DNA of 64,000 nucleotides from Xylocopilactobacillus apicola (GCF_033095985.1 NZ_AP026802.1:1-64000); one strand, 5' to 3'. Positions 1 through 9,074 are shown, counted from the stretch's first letter. Notes: a model not told the origin generated them from the letters alone. Program-made: numbers and translations.

Positions 1-1338
1 ATGTCTGAAATCACTGATTTTTGGTCAGCGGTTAATAATGAATTTAACAATACGATGACCAAAGCCAGCTTCGACACGTGGATTCAAACAACTCACCCAG
101 TAGAATACAAGGGAAATCAGATTTATTTAGAAGTCCCATCCCCATTACATAAGGGGTATTGGGAGAACAATTTAGTTAGTGAAGTAACTGATATTGCGAG
201 TGGATTACTAAACAAACCAATCCATATTATTGTAAGAACTACTGATGAGTATGCGTCGTTAGATCCGACGATTGTTGAAGAGGAAGTTAAAGCACCTGTC
301 AAAGATAAACCGCAACAAGAAACACATCTTAATGGTAAATACACGTTCGATTCATTTGTAACGGGTAAAGGAAATGAGATGGCTCACGCTGCTGCATTAG
401 TGGTTGCAGAAAATCCAGGTGCCACTTACAACCCGCTGTTAATTTACGGCGGAGGTGGTTTAGGCAAAACCCATTTGATGGAAGCAATTGGGCATTACGT
501 CTTAGATAACGAAAACGACAAAATCGTTAAGTACGTCACTAGCGAAACCTTCACTAATGACTTTATTAACTCAATTCGAAGTAATCACCAAGAAGAATTC
601 CGGCAAGCCTACCGCAACGTAGATGTCTTATTGGTCGATGATATTCAGTTCCTTGCAGATAAAGAAGGGACCCAAGAGGAGTTTTTCCACACCTTCAACA
701 CCCTTTATAATGATCAAAAGCAAATCGTTCTTACTTCTGATCGACTGCCAAATGAAATTGCAAAACTTTCAGACCGACTAGTTTCCCGCTTTAAATGGGG
801 ATTATCAGTCGATGTGGCACCACCAGATTTAGAAACTAGAATTGCAATTCTTCAAAGTAAAGCGCATGCTGAAAGTCTAGAGATATCTGATGAAACGATC
901 ACTTACATTGCAAAACAAGTTAGCTCAAATGTTCGTGAACTTGAAGGAACCTTGGTCCGCGTTCAAGCCTACAGCGCAATTAAGCGCCAGGACATTACGA
1001 CAGAACTTGCAATGCAGGCGCTTGACGGACTAAAAGTTAACCAGCGCACAGATATCACTGCCAGCAAGATCCAACGCAAGGTGGCAGACTTTTATGAAAT
1101 CACCCCTGCTGATCTGAAAGGTAAAAAGCGAAGCAAAACGATCGTAGTTCCCCGTCAGATTGCGATGTATCTCTGCCGTGAACTTACATCTGATTCTCTT
1201 CCACGAATTGGACAAGAGTTCGGCGGCAAAGATCACACTACTGTCATGCACGCCATTAATCGAATTCAAGAAGAGATGGAAGGATCGCAACGACTTCGCG
1301 ATGAGGTTAATCAGCTAAAAAATAAAATTCGTGAGTAA
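1..1338 (+). CDS. dnaA: Chromosomal replication initiator DnaA
   Basis: A 445-residue protein of normal DnaA length. It initiates replication by binding DnaA boxes and opening the origin. N-terminal domain I is residues 1-80. The AAA+ core has a Walker A motif (GGGGLGKTH, near 150) and Walker B (VLLVDDIQF, near 210). The C-terminal helix-turn-helix carries the signature around FGGKDHTTVMHA (near 410). The ATG is the first base of the window, so the upstream promoter and any upstream half of the origin are not visible. Four DnaA-box-like 9-mers lie directly downstream, followed by dnaN, the usual dnaA-dnaN order. Identification is secure. Confidence 0.98.
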   Translation: MSEITDFWSAVNNEFNNTMTKASFDTWIQTTHPVEYKGNQIYLEVPSPLHKGYWENNLVSEVTDIASGLLNKPIHIIVRTTDEYASLDPTIVEEEVKAPVKDKPQQETHLNGKYTFDSFVTGKGNEMAHAAALVVAENPGATYNPLLIYGGGGLGKTHLMEAIGHYVLDNENDKIVKYVTSETFTNDFINSIRSNHQEEFRQAYRNVDVLLVDDIQFLADKEGTQEEFFHTFNTLYNDQKQIVLTSDRLPNEIAKLSDRLVSRFKWGLSVDVAPPDLETRIAILQSKAHAESLEISDETITYIAKQVSSNVRELEGTLVRVQAYSAIKRQDITTELAMQALDGLKVNQRTDITASKIQRKVADFYEITPADLKGKKRSKTIVVPRQIAMYLCRELTSDSLPRIGQEFGGKDHTTVMHAINRIQEEMEGSQRLRDEVNQLKNKIRE

Positions 1339-1498
1339 CCTGTGGATAACCTCGAACTTTTCCACAAGTTATCCCCTGTTTATCCACAAGCAGAATGTTG
1401 ATAACTTCCAAACGGTTAGTTTTTTTCACCGAATTCACAGGACCTACTATTACTTCTAAGAAAAAACAATAAAACTTATTAAAAAAAAAGAGGAAGCA
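1339..1498. other. oriC: Candidate oriC segment in the dnaA-dnaN spacer
   Basis: The 160-bp spacer holds DnaA-box-like 9-mers at 1341-1349 (TGTGGATAA, perfect box on the minus strand), 1358-1366 (TTTTCCACA), 1380-1388 (TTATCCACA, perfect) and 1396-1404 (TGTTGATAA, one mismatch). An A/T-rich stretch with poly-T and poly-A runs (1420-1495) follows and could be the unwinding element. Many Firmicute origins are split around dnaA, so this may be only the downstream half. The end at 1498 includes the purine-rich ribosome binding site of dnaN. Confidence 0.75.
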
Positions 1499-2632
1499 AT
1501 GAAATTCAAAATAAAAAGAAACCTACTACTCAAACATATCACCCGGGCTAATAAAGGCATTGCCAGCAAAACTCCGCAAGAAGTTTTACACAACCTTTTC
1601 TTAGAAGTTCTAAATGACCAAATTCGTATCACTGGTTCTAATTCTTCTTTAAGAATTGAAAGTGAGATTCCTGTGGATAACAATGAAGATCTCCAAATTT
1701 CTGAAATTGGCTCAATCATTGTGGATGCTAAACTACTTACAGATATTATTCGTCGAATGTCTAACGAATATATTAATTTAGAGTTAGTTGGTCAAAGAAC
1801 GCTTCATATTTTCGATGTGGATACTGAATTTAAAGTCCAAATCTCAAAGCAAGATGAATATCCAACTGTGGAAAAAGCTGATTTCCAAAATAGTTACACT
1901 ATGTCTTCGGAAATCTTCAGCAATGTGATTAAAGATGTGATTTTCGCCATTTCAAAACTTGAAATTCAAGTGGTAATGACTGGTGTTAATCTCCGCTTTG
2001 AACCGGGGAAAATCTACTTTATTGCAACGGATTCTCATCGTTTAAGCCAAAGAGTTATTGAAGCTCCCGAAGTAACTAGCAATTTTTCAGTCATTATTCC
2101 GGGATCGAATCTAAATGTACTATTGGGACTCTTAGAAGAAGAAAAAGAAGTTAGGATGTCAGTTAGCGACGATTTGGTGGTATTCCGTTTCTCTGACTAC
2201 AGTTTCTATTCTCGTTTAATTAAAGAAACGTATCCAGATACTGATGCAGTTTTTCCACATGAATTCAACATGGTTGTTAAAGCTGATACGCATGAATGGT
2301 TTCAGGCTGTGGAAAGAGCAGCAATTATCAGTAGCGGAAATTCATCAAATATGATAACATTTAACCTTGACGGAGACAGAAAAAAGATTATCCTCAGTGG
2401 TGTATCTGACAAGGAAGACTCTTATAAAGAGGAGTTACCTTTTAGTGAAATTACTGGCGATAATTTGGTGATCCACTTCAACGCTAACTTTATGTTAGAT
2501 GCACTGCGGGCCTACAGCGAAGGTGAAACTCAGATGAATTTCACAACTAGTCGTGGAGCTTTGACGTTAGAAAATGAAAATTACGGGGAAAGTTTTCTCC
2601 AATTAGTAACACCAATCATTACTTACGATTGA
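1499..2632 (+). CDS. dnaN: DNA polymerase III sliding clamp, beta subunit
   Basis: A 377-residue protein with the three-fold clamp architecture, about 125 residues per domain, and a typical C-terminus (LVTPIITYD, compared with the usual QLVLPVR-type end). It forms the ring that tethers DNA polymerase III to DNA. The start ATG follows an AGAGGAAG ribosome binding site. It is downstream of dnaA and the oriC spacer, as in nearly all Firmicutes. The usual next genes (yaaA, recF, gyrB, gyrA) do not follow: a tRNA gene, a terminator and insertion-sequence debris come instead. Confidence 0.97.
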   Translation: MKFKIKRNLLLKHITRANKGIASKTPQEVLHNLFLEVLNDQIRITGSNSSLRIESEIPVDNNEDLQISEIGSIIVDAKLLTDIIRRMSNEYINLELVGQRTLHIFDVDTEFKVQISKQDEYPTVEKADFQNSYTMSSEIFSNVIKDVIFAISKLEIQVVMTGVNLRFEPGKIYFIATDSHRLSQRVIEAPEVTSNFSVIIPGSNLNVLLGLLEEEKEVRMSVSDDLVVFRFSDYSFYSRLIKETYPDTDAVFPHEFNMVVKADTHEWFQAVERAAIISSGNSSNMITFNLDGDRKKIILSGVSDKEDSYKEELPFSEITGDNLVIHFNANFMLDALRAYSEGETQMNFTTSRGALTLENENYGESFLQLVTPIITYD

Positions 2633-2643
2633 TGTTTTATCTT

Positions 2644-2717
2644 CGGGATGTGGCTCAGTTTGGTAGAGCACCACGTTCGGGACGTGGGGGTCACAGGTTC
2701 AAATCCTGCCATCCCGA
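2644..2717 (+). tRNA. tRNA-Pro (anticodon CGG)
   Basis: The 74-nt cloverleaf has acceptor CGGGATG paired with CATCCCG, anticodon stem CCACG/CGTGG with loop TTCGGGA (anticodon CGG at 2678-2680), and T-arm CAGGTTCAAATCCTG. CCA is not encoded; TCA follows the discriminator. CGG reads the CCG proline codon. It lies 11 bp after dnaN and directly before a terminator, at the edge of an insertion-sequence-rich, non-syntenic stretch. Confidence 0.95.
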
Positions 2718-2725
2718 TCAATGAT

Positions 2726-2752
2726 AACTAGCCTAGGCTAGCTATTTTTTTG
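2726..2752 (+). terminator. Intrinsic terminator after tRNA-Pro
   Basis: A perfect palindrome CTAGCCTAGGCTAG (2728-2741) is followed by CTA and a run of seven T. It ends the dnaN/tRNA-Pro transcript. Confidence 0.75.
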
Positions 2753-2897
2753 GGCTCTATAATATTGAGTGTTGATCAGTAATGATCGGCGCTTTTTTAT
2801 TTATACCAAATTATAAGCAAAATAAAAAGGAACACCGCAATTCTAAAATTTAGAAAAATAACCAGGATATTACGTATGGAAAGAATTGGAAATAAGG

Positions 2898-2944
2898 GTG
2901 CTATGCTCACCGTTTTAAGTTAAAGATGTCAAAGACTCAAATTT
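2898..2944 (+). repeat. Degenerate copy 1 of ISL3 end sequence
   Basis: This closely matches 3496-3544: both read GTGCTAnGCnCACCGTTTTAA, then TTAAAGnTGTCAAAGACTC and AAATTT. In copy 1 about 40 bp are inserted after AAATTT, with ends AAATTTAAG and CTTAAATTT, before the shared TTGACAATTGAAGCA resumes near 2990. It is probably a relic of an earlier insertion of the same element. Confidence 0.7.
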
Positions 2945-3141
2945 AAGAAAAACGCTTAAATATAGTTCTATTGCTAGAAATCCTTAAATTTGACAATTGA
3001 AGCAAGAATTCGTGATGAAATTTAAAATCAAATATAATGGGAGAGCGTAACTGCATTTGACTTACCGATAAAATTGAATTAGAATATATGTACAACAAAG
3101 ATGCTTGAACCAAAGGAGAAGAATATTCCTTCTTTTCTTTA

Positions 3142-3179
3142 AAAGAGAACTGGTGCGCCAACACCAGATTCTCTTTTTT
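3142..3179 (+). terminator. Strong intrinsic terminator hairpin
   Basis: Stem AGAGAA-CTGGTG pairs with CACCAG-(A)TTCTCT around a six-base loop, followed by six T on the plus strand. The CTGGTG-loop-CACCAG core resembles the hairpins of the two type I toxin loci near 20.4 and 24.2 kb. No clear plus-strand gene ends here, so it may be left from a lost transcript or small RNA. Confidence 0.6.
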
Positions 3180-3243
3180 GTACTCAAAGAAACTTAAATC
3201 CATAAAAAAGAGAGAAATTCGCCAAAATTCCTCTCCCAAAAAA

Positions 3244-3477
3244 TTAGCGCTTTTTCCGTTTGTCATCCAGATTTTTTTCAATCTGGTTGCCCAAAACATC
3301 CAAAACTTTTTTGAACAGTGCTATACACACTGCTACAAAAATGCTGTCCCACAAAGGAGTTTTCCTCCTTCCAATCACAAAATTTATCGCTAGCGATAGA
3401 AATGTGATCAGTCTTATTTTACTTGATTTTCTATCAGTATCCAAATCAACATTTTCTAATTTAAAAAACATGTCCAA
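3244..3477 (-). CDS. Possible small membrane protein (hypothetical)
   Basis: A 77-residue reading frame with two hydrophobic stretches (about residues 23-36 and 44-58) and a basic tail (DDKRKKR). I do not recognise a family and see no good ribosome binding site before the start. It lies between two copies of ISL3-end sequence, on the opposite strand to the transposase remnant. It could be a small membrane protein or chance coding in A+T-rich DNA. Confidence 0.25.
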   Translation of the reverse strand: MDMFFKLENVDLDTDRKSSKIRLITFLSLAINFVIGRRKTPLWDSIFVAVCIALFKKVLDVLGNQIEKNLDDKRKKR

Positions 3478-3495
3478 TTTACTAACAAAATTGTC

Positions 3496-4715
3496 GTGCT
3501 ACGCGCACCGTTTTAAATTAAAGGTGTCAAAGACTCAAATTTGACAATTGAAGCAGCAGAACCTGGATCTATTAGAGTACAACCGACAGAAAAACTAACA
3601 TTTGGGATGCAAGCACAAGATGTTAATGTCTACGTTTTAGATGCAGTAGAGTCTACTTTAGTAATTCTCCATCATGTAAGAGGAAAAGCTGGAGATTTGG
3701 CAATGCGATTAGACGGCCTGTTAGCCTCGGAGATGTATATGACATTTACTGCCAAGACTAATGTTGTTAAAAGATCTCGTTGGATTTCTAAGCAAGTCCA
3801 GCTATCAGTGAACCTAGAAGCAATGCGCAATAGTTCATTAAAAGATATTGCCGAACGGCACGGAATTTCAGCATCTAGTGTTCAACGCTTGATTATAGAA
3901 GCCAATCCAAGTCTCTTGGGTAATCAATGTCATCATTTACCGGAGCACTTACTCTTTGATGAGACTAAGACTACCGGTGGAATGTATAGTTTTGTGATGA
4001 TGGATAGTCGGCAGCATCAGCTGCTGGAAATGTTACCAATTCGCTTAACGAAAGATTTGAAACGTTACTTTGGGCGCTTTTCATTAGCTGAATGAATATA
4101 GCCAAAGAGTTAAAACCATTGTTGTTGATTTGAATGCGGCATATGTGAGTTTTATCCCGCAAATATTTCCCAATGCTGAAATTATTATCGATCGGTTTCA
4201 TCTGGTCCAGATGCCTAATCGTTCAGTAAATATCATCAGAACGAAGTTGATGCGAACGAGTTATGGCTTTAGGAGTTGGGAGAATTTCAGATTAATGATT
4301 TATCTGGAATGCGGTATGCTTAAGGTTAGCTAAAGGGACCTGAAACAGGGTTCAGTTAACGACAAAGCAAGACAGCCAGACTAGTTACTAATGCAACGAA
4401 AAGGACTACTTATTTAGCGCACCCAAAAACCCATCAAAATAAGCATCAAGAAGAACTGAGAAGCAGTTCAAAAGAAATAAATACAAAAACGATTTGAAAA
4501 GTAAAAACCAGCTAGACCAATTTAGATCTGGCTGGTTGGAAAATTACTCATCAACACTGGTTGACATTAGAACCCAAAAAAACCAACCGAAAGGTTGGCT
4601 AAAAGGATTTATAACACCATGTGAAAGTAAAACAAATCTAGCATCAGTAGACAGTTCAAATCTACCGATAACCAATTATAACATTAATTAATAGAACAGT
4701 CCAGCAATTGATGAA
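3496..4715 (+). mobile_element. Decayed ISL3-family insertion sequence
   Basis: The region runs from the end-like sequence at 3496-3555 through two out-of-frame transposase fragments (3541-4095 and 4130-4333) into a non-coding tail. The tail holds CCAGCTAGACC/GATCTGGCTGG (4508-4536) and CCAACC/GGTTGG (4586-4602) hairpins plus an end-like CAACACTGGTTGACATTAGA near 4552. From 4334 to 4715 I see no intact gene. The transposase C-terminus is missing, so the element is dead. The exact borders are estimates. Confidence 0.6.
3541..4333 (+). pseudogene. ISL3-family transposase, frameshifted and truncated
   Basis: The first fragment (3541-4095) has a helix-turn-helix (SLKDIAERHGISASSVQRLI, ending near residue 120) followed by the start of the DDE domain (HLLFDETKTTGGMYSFVMMD). 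The second (about 4100-4333) continues the family with KTIVVDLNAAYVSFIPQIFP and IIIDRFHLVQMPNRSVN. The frame changes near 4090, where GCTGAATGAATATAGCC leaves the first frame. The homology then ends around 4270 and the C-terminal third is absent. The N-terminal zinc-finger region is also missing or abnormal. The product is certainly inactive. Confidence 0.8.
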
Positions 4716-5216
4716 TTATTGTTTCTTTAATTCAAAAAGAAGATTTAAAACATATTCTGGTGGAACACTTACAGCTCGGGCAACTCTTTTTAGTGGATAA
4801 CCACGCCCTAAGGCTTTAATAATTATTTTTTCATCTTCCAGATTGCATCGTTCCAAGAAAAAGTCTACACTTTCTTGATTCGTAAACGAACCGAGCCGTC
4901 GTTCTTCAAAATCATCATCATATCCCGGTTCACCGCTGTGTTTAATATCATCGATTACTTCATCTCTTACGAAATTTAAAGCCGAGTGTAAAAATATCTC
5001 ATTTTCTAACTCGTAACCTTCGGGTTTCAACCAAATATGGCGATAATCAATTAAATATCCTAATCCCTTAATTGTATATTTAGCAAGTTCTTTGCTATTC
5101 TCTGGCACTAAACCAGTTTCAACTATTATATCTCTAACGACTTGATATGTCTTCATATAAGAATCAAAGGCGTTATCAAAGTGATCGTCAAATGAATCAT
5201 CAAATGAATTACTCAT
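4716..5216 (-). CDS. Hypothetical acidic protein
   Basis: About 166 residues, not recognised. The start is an acidic repeat-like stretch (SFDDSFDDHFDNAFDSY), followed by a helical domain and a C-terminal segment (IIKALGRGYPLKRVARAVSV) that could be a degenerate helix-turn-helix. GGAGG lies before two adjacent ATG codons; I prefer the second (5216) on spacing. It sits downstream of gutM on the same strand, separated by about 140 bp. Function is unknown. Confidence 0.7.
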   Translation of the reverse strand: MSNSFDDSFDDHFDNAFDSYMKTYQVVRDIIVETGLVPENSKELAKYTIKGLGYLIDYRHIWLKPEGYELENEIFLHSALNFVRDEVIDDIKHSGEPGYDDDFEERRLGSFTNQESVDFFLERCNLEDEKIIIKALGRGYPLKRVARAVSVPPEYVLNLLFELKKQ

Positions 5217-5356
5217 CATTCCTCCATTCACTGTAACTTTATGTGACAGTATTAACTAAGCAAATTCTATCACTTATGAAGCGTGATTTCAAGAAAATTA
5301 TTATTTTTTACCGAAAAAATAGCCTTGTACAATCGAGGATTAAAAATTAAATGGTT

Positions 5357-5737
5357 TTATGACCTTCTTTTTTGCGCGTTTAACGCATTTTCAATTGCAA
5401 GAGTGATTGATTTATAATACTTACTTGATTTAAGCGCTTTACTATCAATATTTTCTTTAATAATTGTATCATCAGGATGAAATCTGGCGAAAACAGATAA
5501 TCCCTTAATCACGCGGCAATCTTGAATAATGTTTTGATCATCAATCACAATTAAACAAACTTGACCGATTTTGAATTTTGGCTGGTAAACCCCAACGCCA
5601 AAATAACCATTTTTGCGGTTATTAATCATTTCTTTGTACTCTTGAGTGTATATTTTACTGTTGAAATAACCAATGATTTGTTTGATGACAATGACAATAA
5701 TTAAAAAAATTAAAAATGAAATTCCGTTGTTGCTCAT
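5357..5737 (-). CDS. gutM: Glucitol operon activator protein GutM
   Basis: A 126-residue protein of the GutM (SrlM) family. One N-terminal membrane segment (residues 7-24) is followed by a conserved cytoplasmic domain containing GYFGVGVYQPKF and the IDDQN..I.DCRVIKGLSVFARF stretch. In known sorbitol operons GutM is an accessory activator. It is the last gene of the leftward PTS operon, 7 bp after srlE. That placement supports glucitol-type polyol uptake as the operon's role. Confidence 0.88.
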   Translation of the reverse strand: MSNNGISFLIFLIIVIVIKQIIGYFNSKIYTQEYKEMINNRKNGYFGVGVYQPKFKIGQVCLIVIDDQNIIQDCRVIKGLSVFARFHPDDTIIKENIDSKALKSSKYYKSITLAIENALNAQKRRS

Positions 5738-5744
5738 GTGCTGC

Positions 5745-6719
5745 CTACTTCAACAAAAATGAAAATGCAAAGGCGATTAGGACGGCAATTGGTGATGTGA
5801 TCAGCCGGGAAAATAAAATTGCAGGAGTCCCAGAGGTAATTGTATCTGGTTGGGCTTCCCCCAGGGTCAATCCGACCGGAATAAAATCGCATCCTGCCTG
5901 GGCATCAATTGCAAACAAAGCCGGAAGTGCTAAGAACATTGGAACAATTCCGGTGGCGATTTGTTGGCCAATTAAGGTTCCAACTACTGCAGCGATCACT
6001 CCTGCTGGTCCTAATATTGGTGATAGAAAAGGCAAAGCACAGATTAAACTTAAAATAACTAATCCAACGATATTTCCTGCAAGTGGACTTAATATTTTTG
6101 CAAGAATTTTACCGATTCCTGAATAATTAATAATTCCCACTAAAGTAGCAACAAAGGCCATAAAAGGTAAGATATTCTTAATTACGGTATCGATTGTGTC
6201 GCGCCCAGCTTGGTAGAAAGTATTGACGAATTCGCCAGCGATTTTGCCAACAACGTCGATTAGTTTAAGAAATCCGCTATCATTAGTTGGTTTAACTTCA
6301 TCATTGCTTGAAGGAGTCGGTTCACTTGTAGATTGGAAAGTAGAGTCTTCTTTGGAGCTTTCAACTTCTTCAACGGTAACGCCCGAAACAAAAATATCTT
6401 CTTTAATAAACTGTGCTAAAGGTCCAGCTGGGGTGATTGCCACCGTGTTAATAGTTGGAATTCCCATTTTAGGGTAAACACCACTTCGAGCAGTTCCCCC
6501 GCAATTGACAACTGCGGCAAAAGTTTCTTCCTTCAAGACTGGATTGTTAAATGAATCCACCACTTCCCCGCCGCTTAGATCAGCAATCTTTTGGGCGACG
6601 GGGTCAATTCCGCCACCTGTTACACTGATTACGTATTTTTTTTGTTCATCTGGTTTAACAATCAGCGGTCCACCCCAGCCATGGTTACCTTTGACGATTT
6701 TTACACTATGATAAGTCAT
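5745..6719 (-). CDS. srlE: PTS glucitol/sorbitol transporter subunit IIBC
   Basis: A 324-residue IIBC subunit. The cytoplasmic IIB domain holds the phosphorylated cysteine ([11 protein letters not shown], Cys73). After a linker rich in Ser, Thr and Glu (about 120-145), the C-terminal half is membrane-embedded with several hydrophobic helices. It would pass phosphate from IIA to the incoming polyol. It lies 4 bp downstream of the IIC2 gene and 7 bp upstream of gutM in one operon. Confidence 0.93.
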   Translation of the reverse strand: MTYHSVKIVKGNHGWGGPLIVKPDEQKKYVISVTGGGIDPVAQKIADLSGGEVVDSFNNPVLKEETFAAVVNCGGTARSGVYPKMGIPTINTVAITPAGPLAQFIKEDIFVSGVTVEEVESSKEDSTFQSTSEPTPSSNDEVKPTNDSGFLKLIDVVGKIAGEFVNTFYQAGRDTIDTVIKNILPFMAFVATLVGIINYSGIGKILAKILSPLAGNIVGLVILSLICALPFLSPILGPAGVIAAVVGTLIGQQIATGIVPMFLALPALFAIDAQAGCDFIPVGLTLGEAQPDTITSGTPAILFSRLITSPIAVLIAFAFSFLLK

Positions 6720-6723
6720 TTAA

Positions 6724-7308
6724 TTAAGCCTCCTCTGCGTTTTCTTTTTTCAAATCATTGACATCTAATTTTTGGTTCAATATTTCAGTATTACCGTTGC
6801 GTTTGAAAAAGAAGATACTGAGTCTTTCGGTGACCATTCCTCTGATGAAAATGACAATGATTCCGGTTATGAAATATAACAGCGCTAAACGAGTCTGATT
6901 GCCGCCCGCTTTGGTAAATCCATTAGCAATTCCCAAGAATACGAATAATTCCGCTGAGTTGGCATGGGGAAAAATACCAGTGACTGGGTGCAAAAATGAC
7001 ACACACGAATCGAAGTAAGCTGGTTTATATTTTTCGGGTAAGAAACGTCCTGCTGTGTAACACATTGGATTAGTAAAAAAGAAAACCCCCAGGATCGGTA
7101 ATAAGGTGTAACGCAAAATTGAATACTTAGTGAGTTTGGCCATGAAATTGTTAACCCGATCTTCACCAATAAACTTAATTAGAGCATTAATTGCAGTAAT
7201 TAAAGAGATTAATAAAGGAATAATATCGGTCATATATCCCATAAATACTTTGCCGCCCGCTTTAAAAAGTCCGATAAAGCCAGTTGCTACATTAGTTAAA
7301 ATATCCAT
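6724..7308 (-). CDS. srlA: PTS glucitol/sorbitol transporter subunit IIC2
   Basis: A 194-residue integral membrane protein of the GutA/SrlA family (PTS EII-GUT IIC N-terminal part). It has the family features NVATGFIGLFKAGGKVFMGY at the start and the FFTNPMCYTAGRFLPEKYKP segment mid-protein. It forms the substrate channel together with the membrane half of SrlE. It sits between the IIA and IIBC genes with very short gaps. Confidence 0.92.
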   Translation of the reverse strand: MDILTNVATGFIGLFKAGGKVFMGYMTDIIPLLISLITAINALIKFIGEDRVNNFMAKLTKYSILRYTLLPILGVFFFTNPMCYTAGRFLPEKYKPAYFDSCVSFLHPVTGIFPHANSAELFVFLGIANGFTKAGGNQTRLALLYFITGIIVIFIRGMVTERLSIFFFKRNGNTEILNQKLDVNDLKKENAEEA

Positions 7309-7329
7309 TAATTAATCCTCCATGTTTTA

Positions 7330-7692
7330 TTATTGAATCGTTACGACTTGGTTCACTTCGAGAGTTGGAATCGCTGTTTTATTTGAAGAAACAAAAATTG
7401 AACCAGGAAGTTTGCCCACATCTTCGTCAGTATTATTGAAATAAATTGATAAATGCCCTAGTTTGTCAAAATTTTGGTTAGCGTCATTGCCAACAAAATC
7501 AATCTTAAAACTTTGATCACCAAAGCTAATCTGTCCACCAACATGAAGGACGTTTGTCTCATCTCCCTGTTTTTCATGGAGAGCTGCTACGTCCTTTAAT
7601 TCCTGGGGAGCGTTGGGGTTAAACATAATTAACACTCCAGCATCGATTAACTCAAAAGCATCGTTTCCAATTGAAATAATTTTTGTTTTCAT
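7330..7692 (-). CDS. srlB: PTS glucitol/sorbitol transporter subunit IIA
   Basis: A 120-residue IIA protein of the glucitol family. It carries the histidine-containing motif NVLHVGGQ (His near 48) and the later DFVGNDANQNFDKLGHLSIYF stretch typical of SrlB. It accepts phosphate from HPr and passes it to SrlE. It is followed by IIC2 after 21 bp and preceded by a hairpin that separates it from the oxidoreductase gene. Confidence 0.92.
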   Translation of the reverse strand: MKTKIISIGNDAFELIDAGVLIMFNPNAPQELKDVAALHEKQGDETNVLHVGGQISFGDQSFKIDFVGNDANQNFDKLGHLSIYFNNTDEDVGKLPGSIFVSSNKTAIPTLEVNQVVTIQ

Positions 7693-7732
7693 TTAGATTA
7701 TCCTCCTTAAGATACCGCTTACATCGGTTCGC

Positions 7733-7797
7733 TAAAAAGAATAGCACACTCTACAGATTAAAGCTTGAAGAAATCTACAAGAGTCGTGCTATTCAGT
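7733..7797 (-). terminator. Long attenuator-like hairpin inside the glucitol operon
   Basis: GAATAGCAC (7739-7747) pairs with GTGCTATTC (7786-7794). Inner pairs CTCT/AGAG and AGATT/AATCT extend the stem, and CTTTTTAG follows on the minus strand. It lies between the oxidoreductase gene and srlB, so it could lower transcription of the PTS genes relative to the enzyme, or be a processing or stability element. Confidence 0.65.
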
Positions 7798-7800
7798 AAC

Positions 7801-9051
7801 TTATTTTGCAAAAACGCTATCCTGCAACTGACGTAGTTTTACTACGACAGAATTAGGATCTAATTCTATGGAATCATTTGTTAAAGCTTGACCATTTTTA
7901 ATATCTTTTTTGGCAATTGTTTGACCAGTGATACATCCAATTGGGACGTGGTTATTAGCGACAAAGTCACTGTGAGTTTCGATTGAGCCGCGAACTGAAT
8001 ATCCACCAATTCCATCAATAACTTCGCCTGCTTTAATATCTCTTTTGGCAACGGCAATTGTTTCAGAAACTGGAGCACCCAAAGGCACGATTGCGTGGTC
8101 ATGATTCAAAACAGCTTTAGCGATTGTTAGTGGAGTTTCAAGGCTTGCTAAATGGAATGGCCGGTACAAAATATGGTGCTTGCGATCACCTTTCTTCAAG
8201 AGATAATTCATCTCGTTAGCTACGCCTTCGTTTTGGCCTTCGACAATAACGAAGACACTGGGAGCAATTCCGTCTACATATTCTACGACGCCAAATTTAT
8301 CAAGAACGCCGCCGTTTGATTTCAAGTCCAGTTCTTTGACCGTGCCATCGACATCGGCTTTAATTCCGTGCATCCCAGCAATATCAGGAATTAAGCCGGT
8401 CGCATTTGATAACAAGGTCATCTCGGCCATCGTCTTAGTTCCATCTTGAAAAGCTGCTAGCATGTGAGGTGACATGTGTTTACTTTCAGCTTCTTCTTTT
8501 GCGGTATCTGGATTGGCTTCCAATTTAATTTTATTATTCTTCCCTTTACCAGCAACGAGAACTTTCATTCCCATGGATTTAGCAAATTCGAAAAGTCCCG
8601 TAGTTACTGCTGGCTCATCGCCATCAGAGCCAGTGTAAACTAAGTTACCAGCGTCATAAAGTTTTTTCATTAAAGGTCCGATGGTTACATCGATTTCAAC
8701 GTTTAACAATACTAAATGTTTTTTTGCAACCAAGGTTTCAAGCGCCAATTGAGCCCCGACCTCAGTTACTCCTGTTGCGTCAACTACAACTTCCACGTTA
8801 TCACAATGAACAATTTCCTTAAAATCAGTTGATGTTAAAATATCAACTGGTTTCTTAGAGTTGGCGTTAAATGAATCTTTAGCGCGGTTTGCGTTTTCTA
8901 ATTTAATATCACTAATTCCAGTAACTACCATTCCTGGAATTCCAGCAATCTGGGAAATCATTCCAAATCCCATTTGACCTGCTCCGATAACTCCGACTTT
9001 GATCGGGTTATCTGCTGCTTCTCTTTGTTGTAACTGTTGATATAATGTCAT
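7801..9051 (-). CDS. NAD(P)-binding oxidoreductase with SAF domain
   Basis: About 416 residues from the ATG at 9051, chosen because GGAAGGG lies seven bases before it. The N-terminus is a Rossmann fold (KVGVIGAGQMGFGMISQIAG) as in homoserine-dehydrogenase-like enzymes. The C-terminal third looks like an SAF domain (AVAKRDIKAGEVIDGIGG and ITGQTIAKKDIKNGQALTND). It is the first gene of the glucitol-type PTS operon, where a sorbitol-6-phosphate dehydrogenase (short-chain type) would be expected, and may oxidise the imported phosphorylated polyol or a related acid. The substrate is not known to me. Confidence 0.8.
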   Translation of the reverse strand: MTLYQQLQQREAADNPIKVGVIGAGQMGFGMISQIAGIPGMVVTGISDIKLENANRAKDSFNANSKKPVDILTSTDFKEIVHCDNVEVVVDATGVTEVGAQLALETLVAKKHLVLLNVEIDVTIGPLMKKLYDAGNLVYTGSDGDEPAVTTGLFEFAKSMGMKVLVAGKGKNNKIKLEANPDTAKEEAESKHMSPHMLAAFQDGTKTMAEMTLLSNATGLIPDIAGMHGIKADVDGTVKELDLKSNGGVLDKFGVVEYVDGIAPSVFVIVEGQNEGVANEMNYLLKKGDRKHHILYRPFHLASLETPLTIAKAVLNHDHAIVPLGAPVSETIAVAKRDIKAGEVIDGIGGYSVRGSIETHSDFVANNHVPIGCITGQTIAKKDIKNGQALTNDSIELDPNSVVVKLRQLQDSVFAK

Positions 9052-9074
9052 AATTCTACCCTTCCTAACAAAAT

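Larger units (their letters stand above)
2753..3243. other. Intergenic region with IS-end debris
   Basis: I see no convincing gene here. The stretch holds a small GATCA/TGATC stem near 2774, a degenerate copy of the ISL3 end sequence (2898-2944, continuing at about 2984-3008) and a strong hairpin at 3142-3179. It is very A+T rich, and its short reading frames lack ribosome binding sites. Confidence 0.5.
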
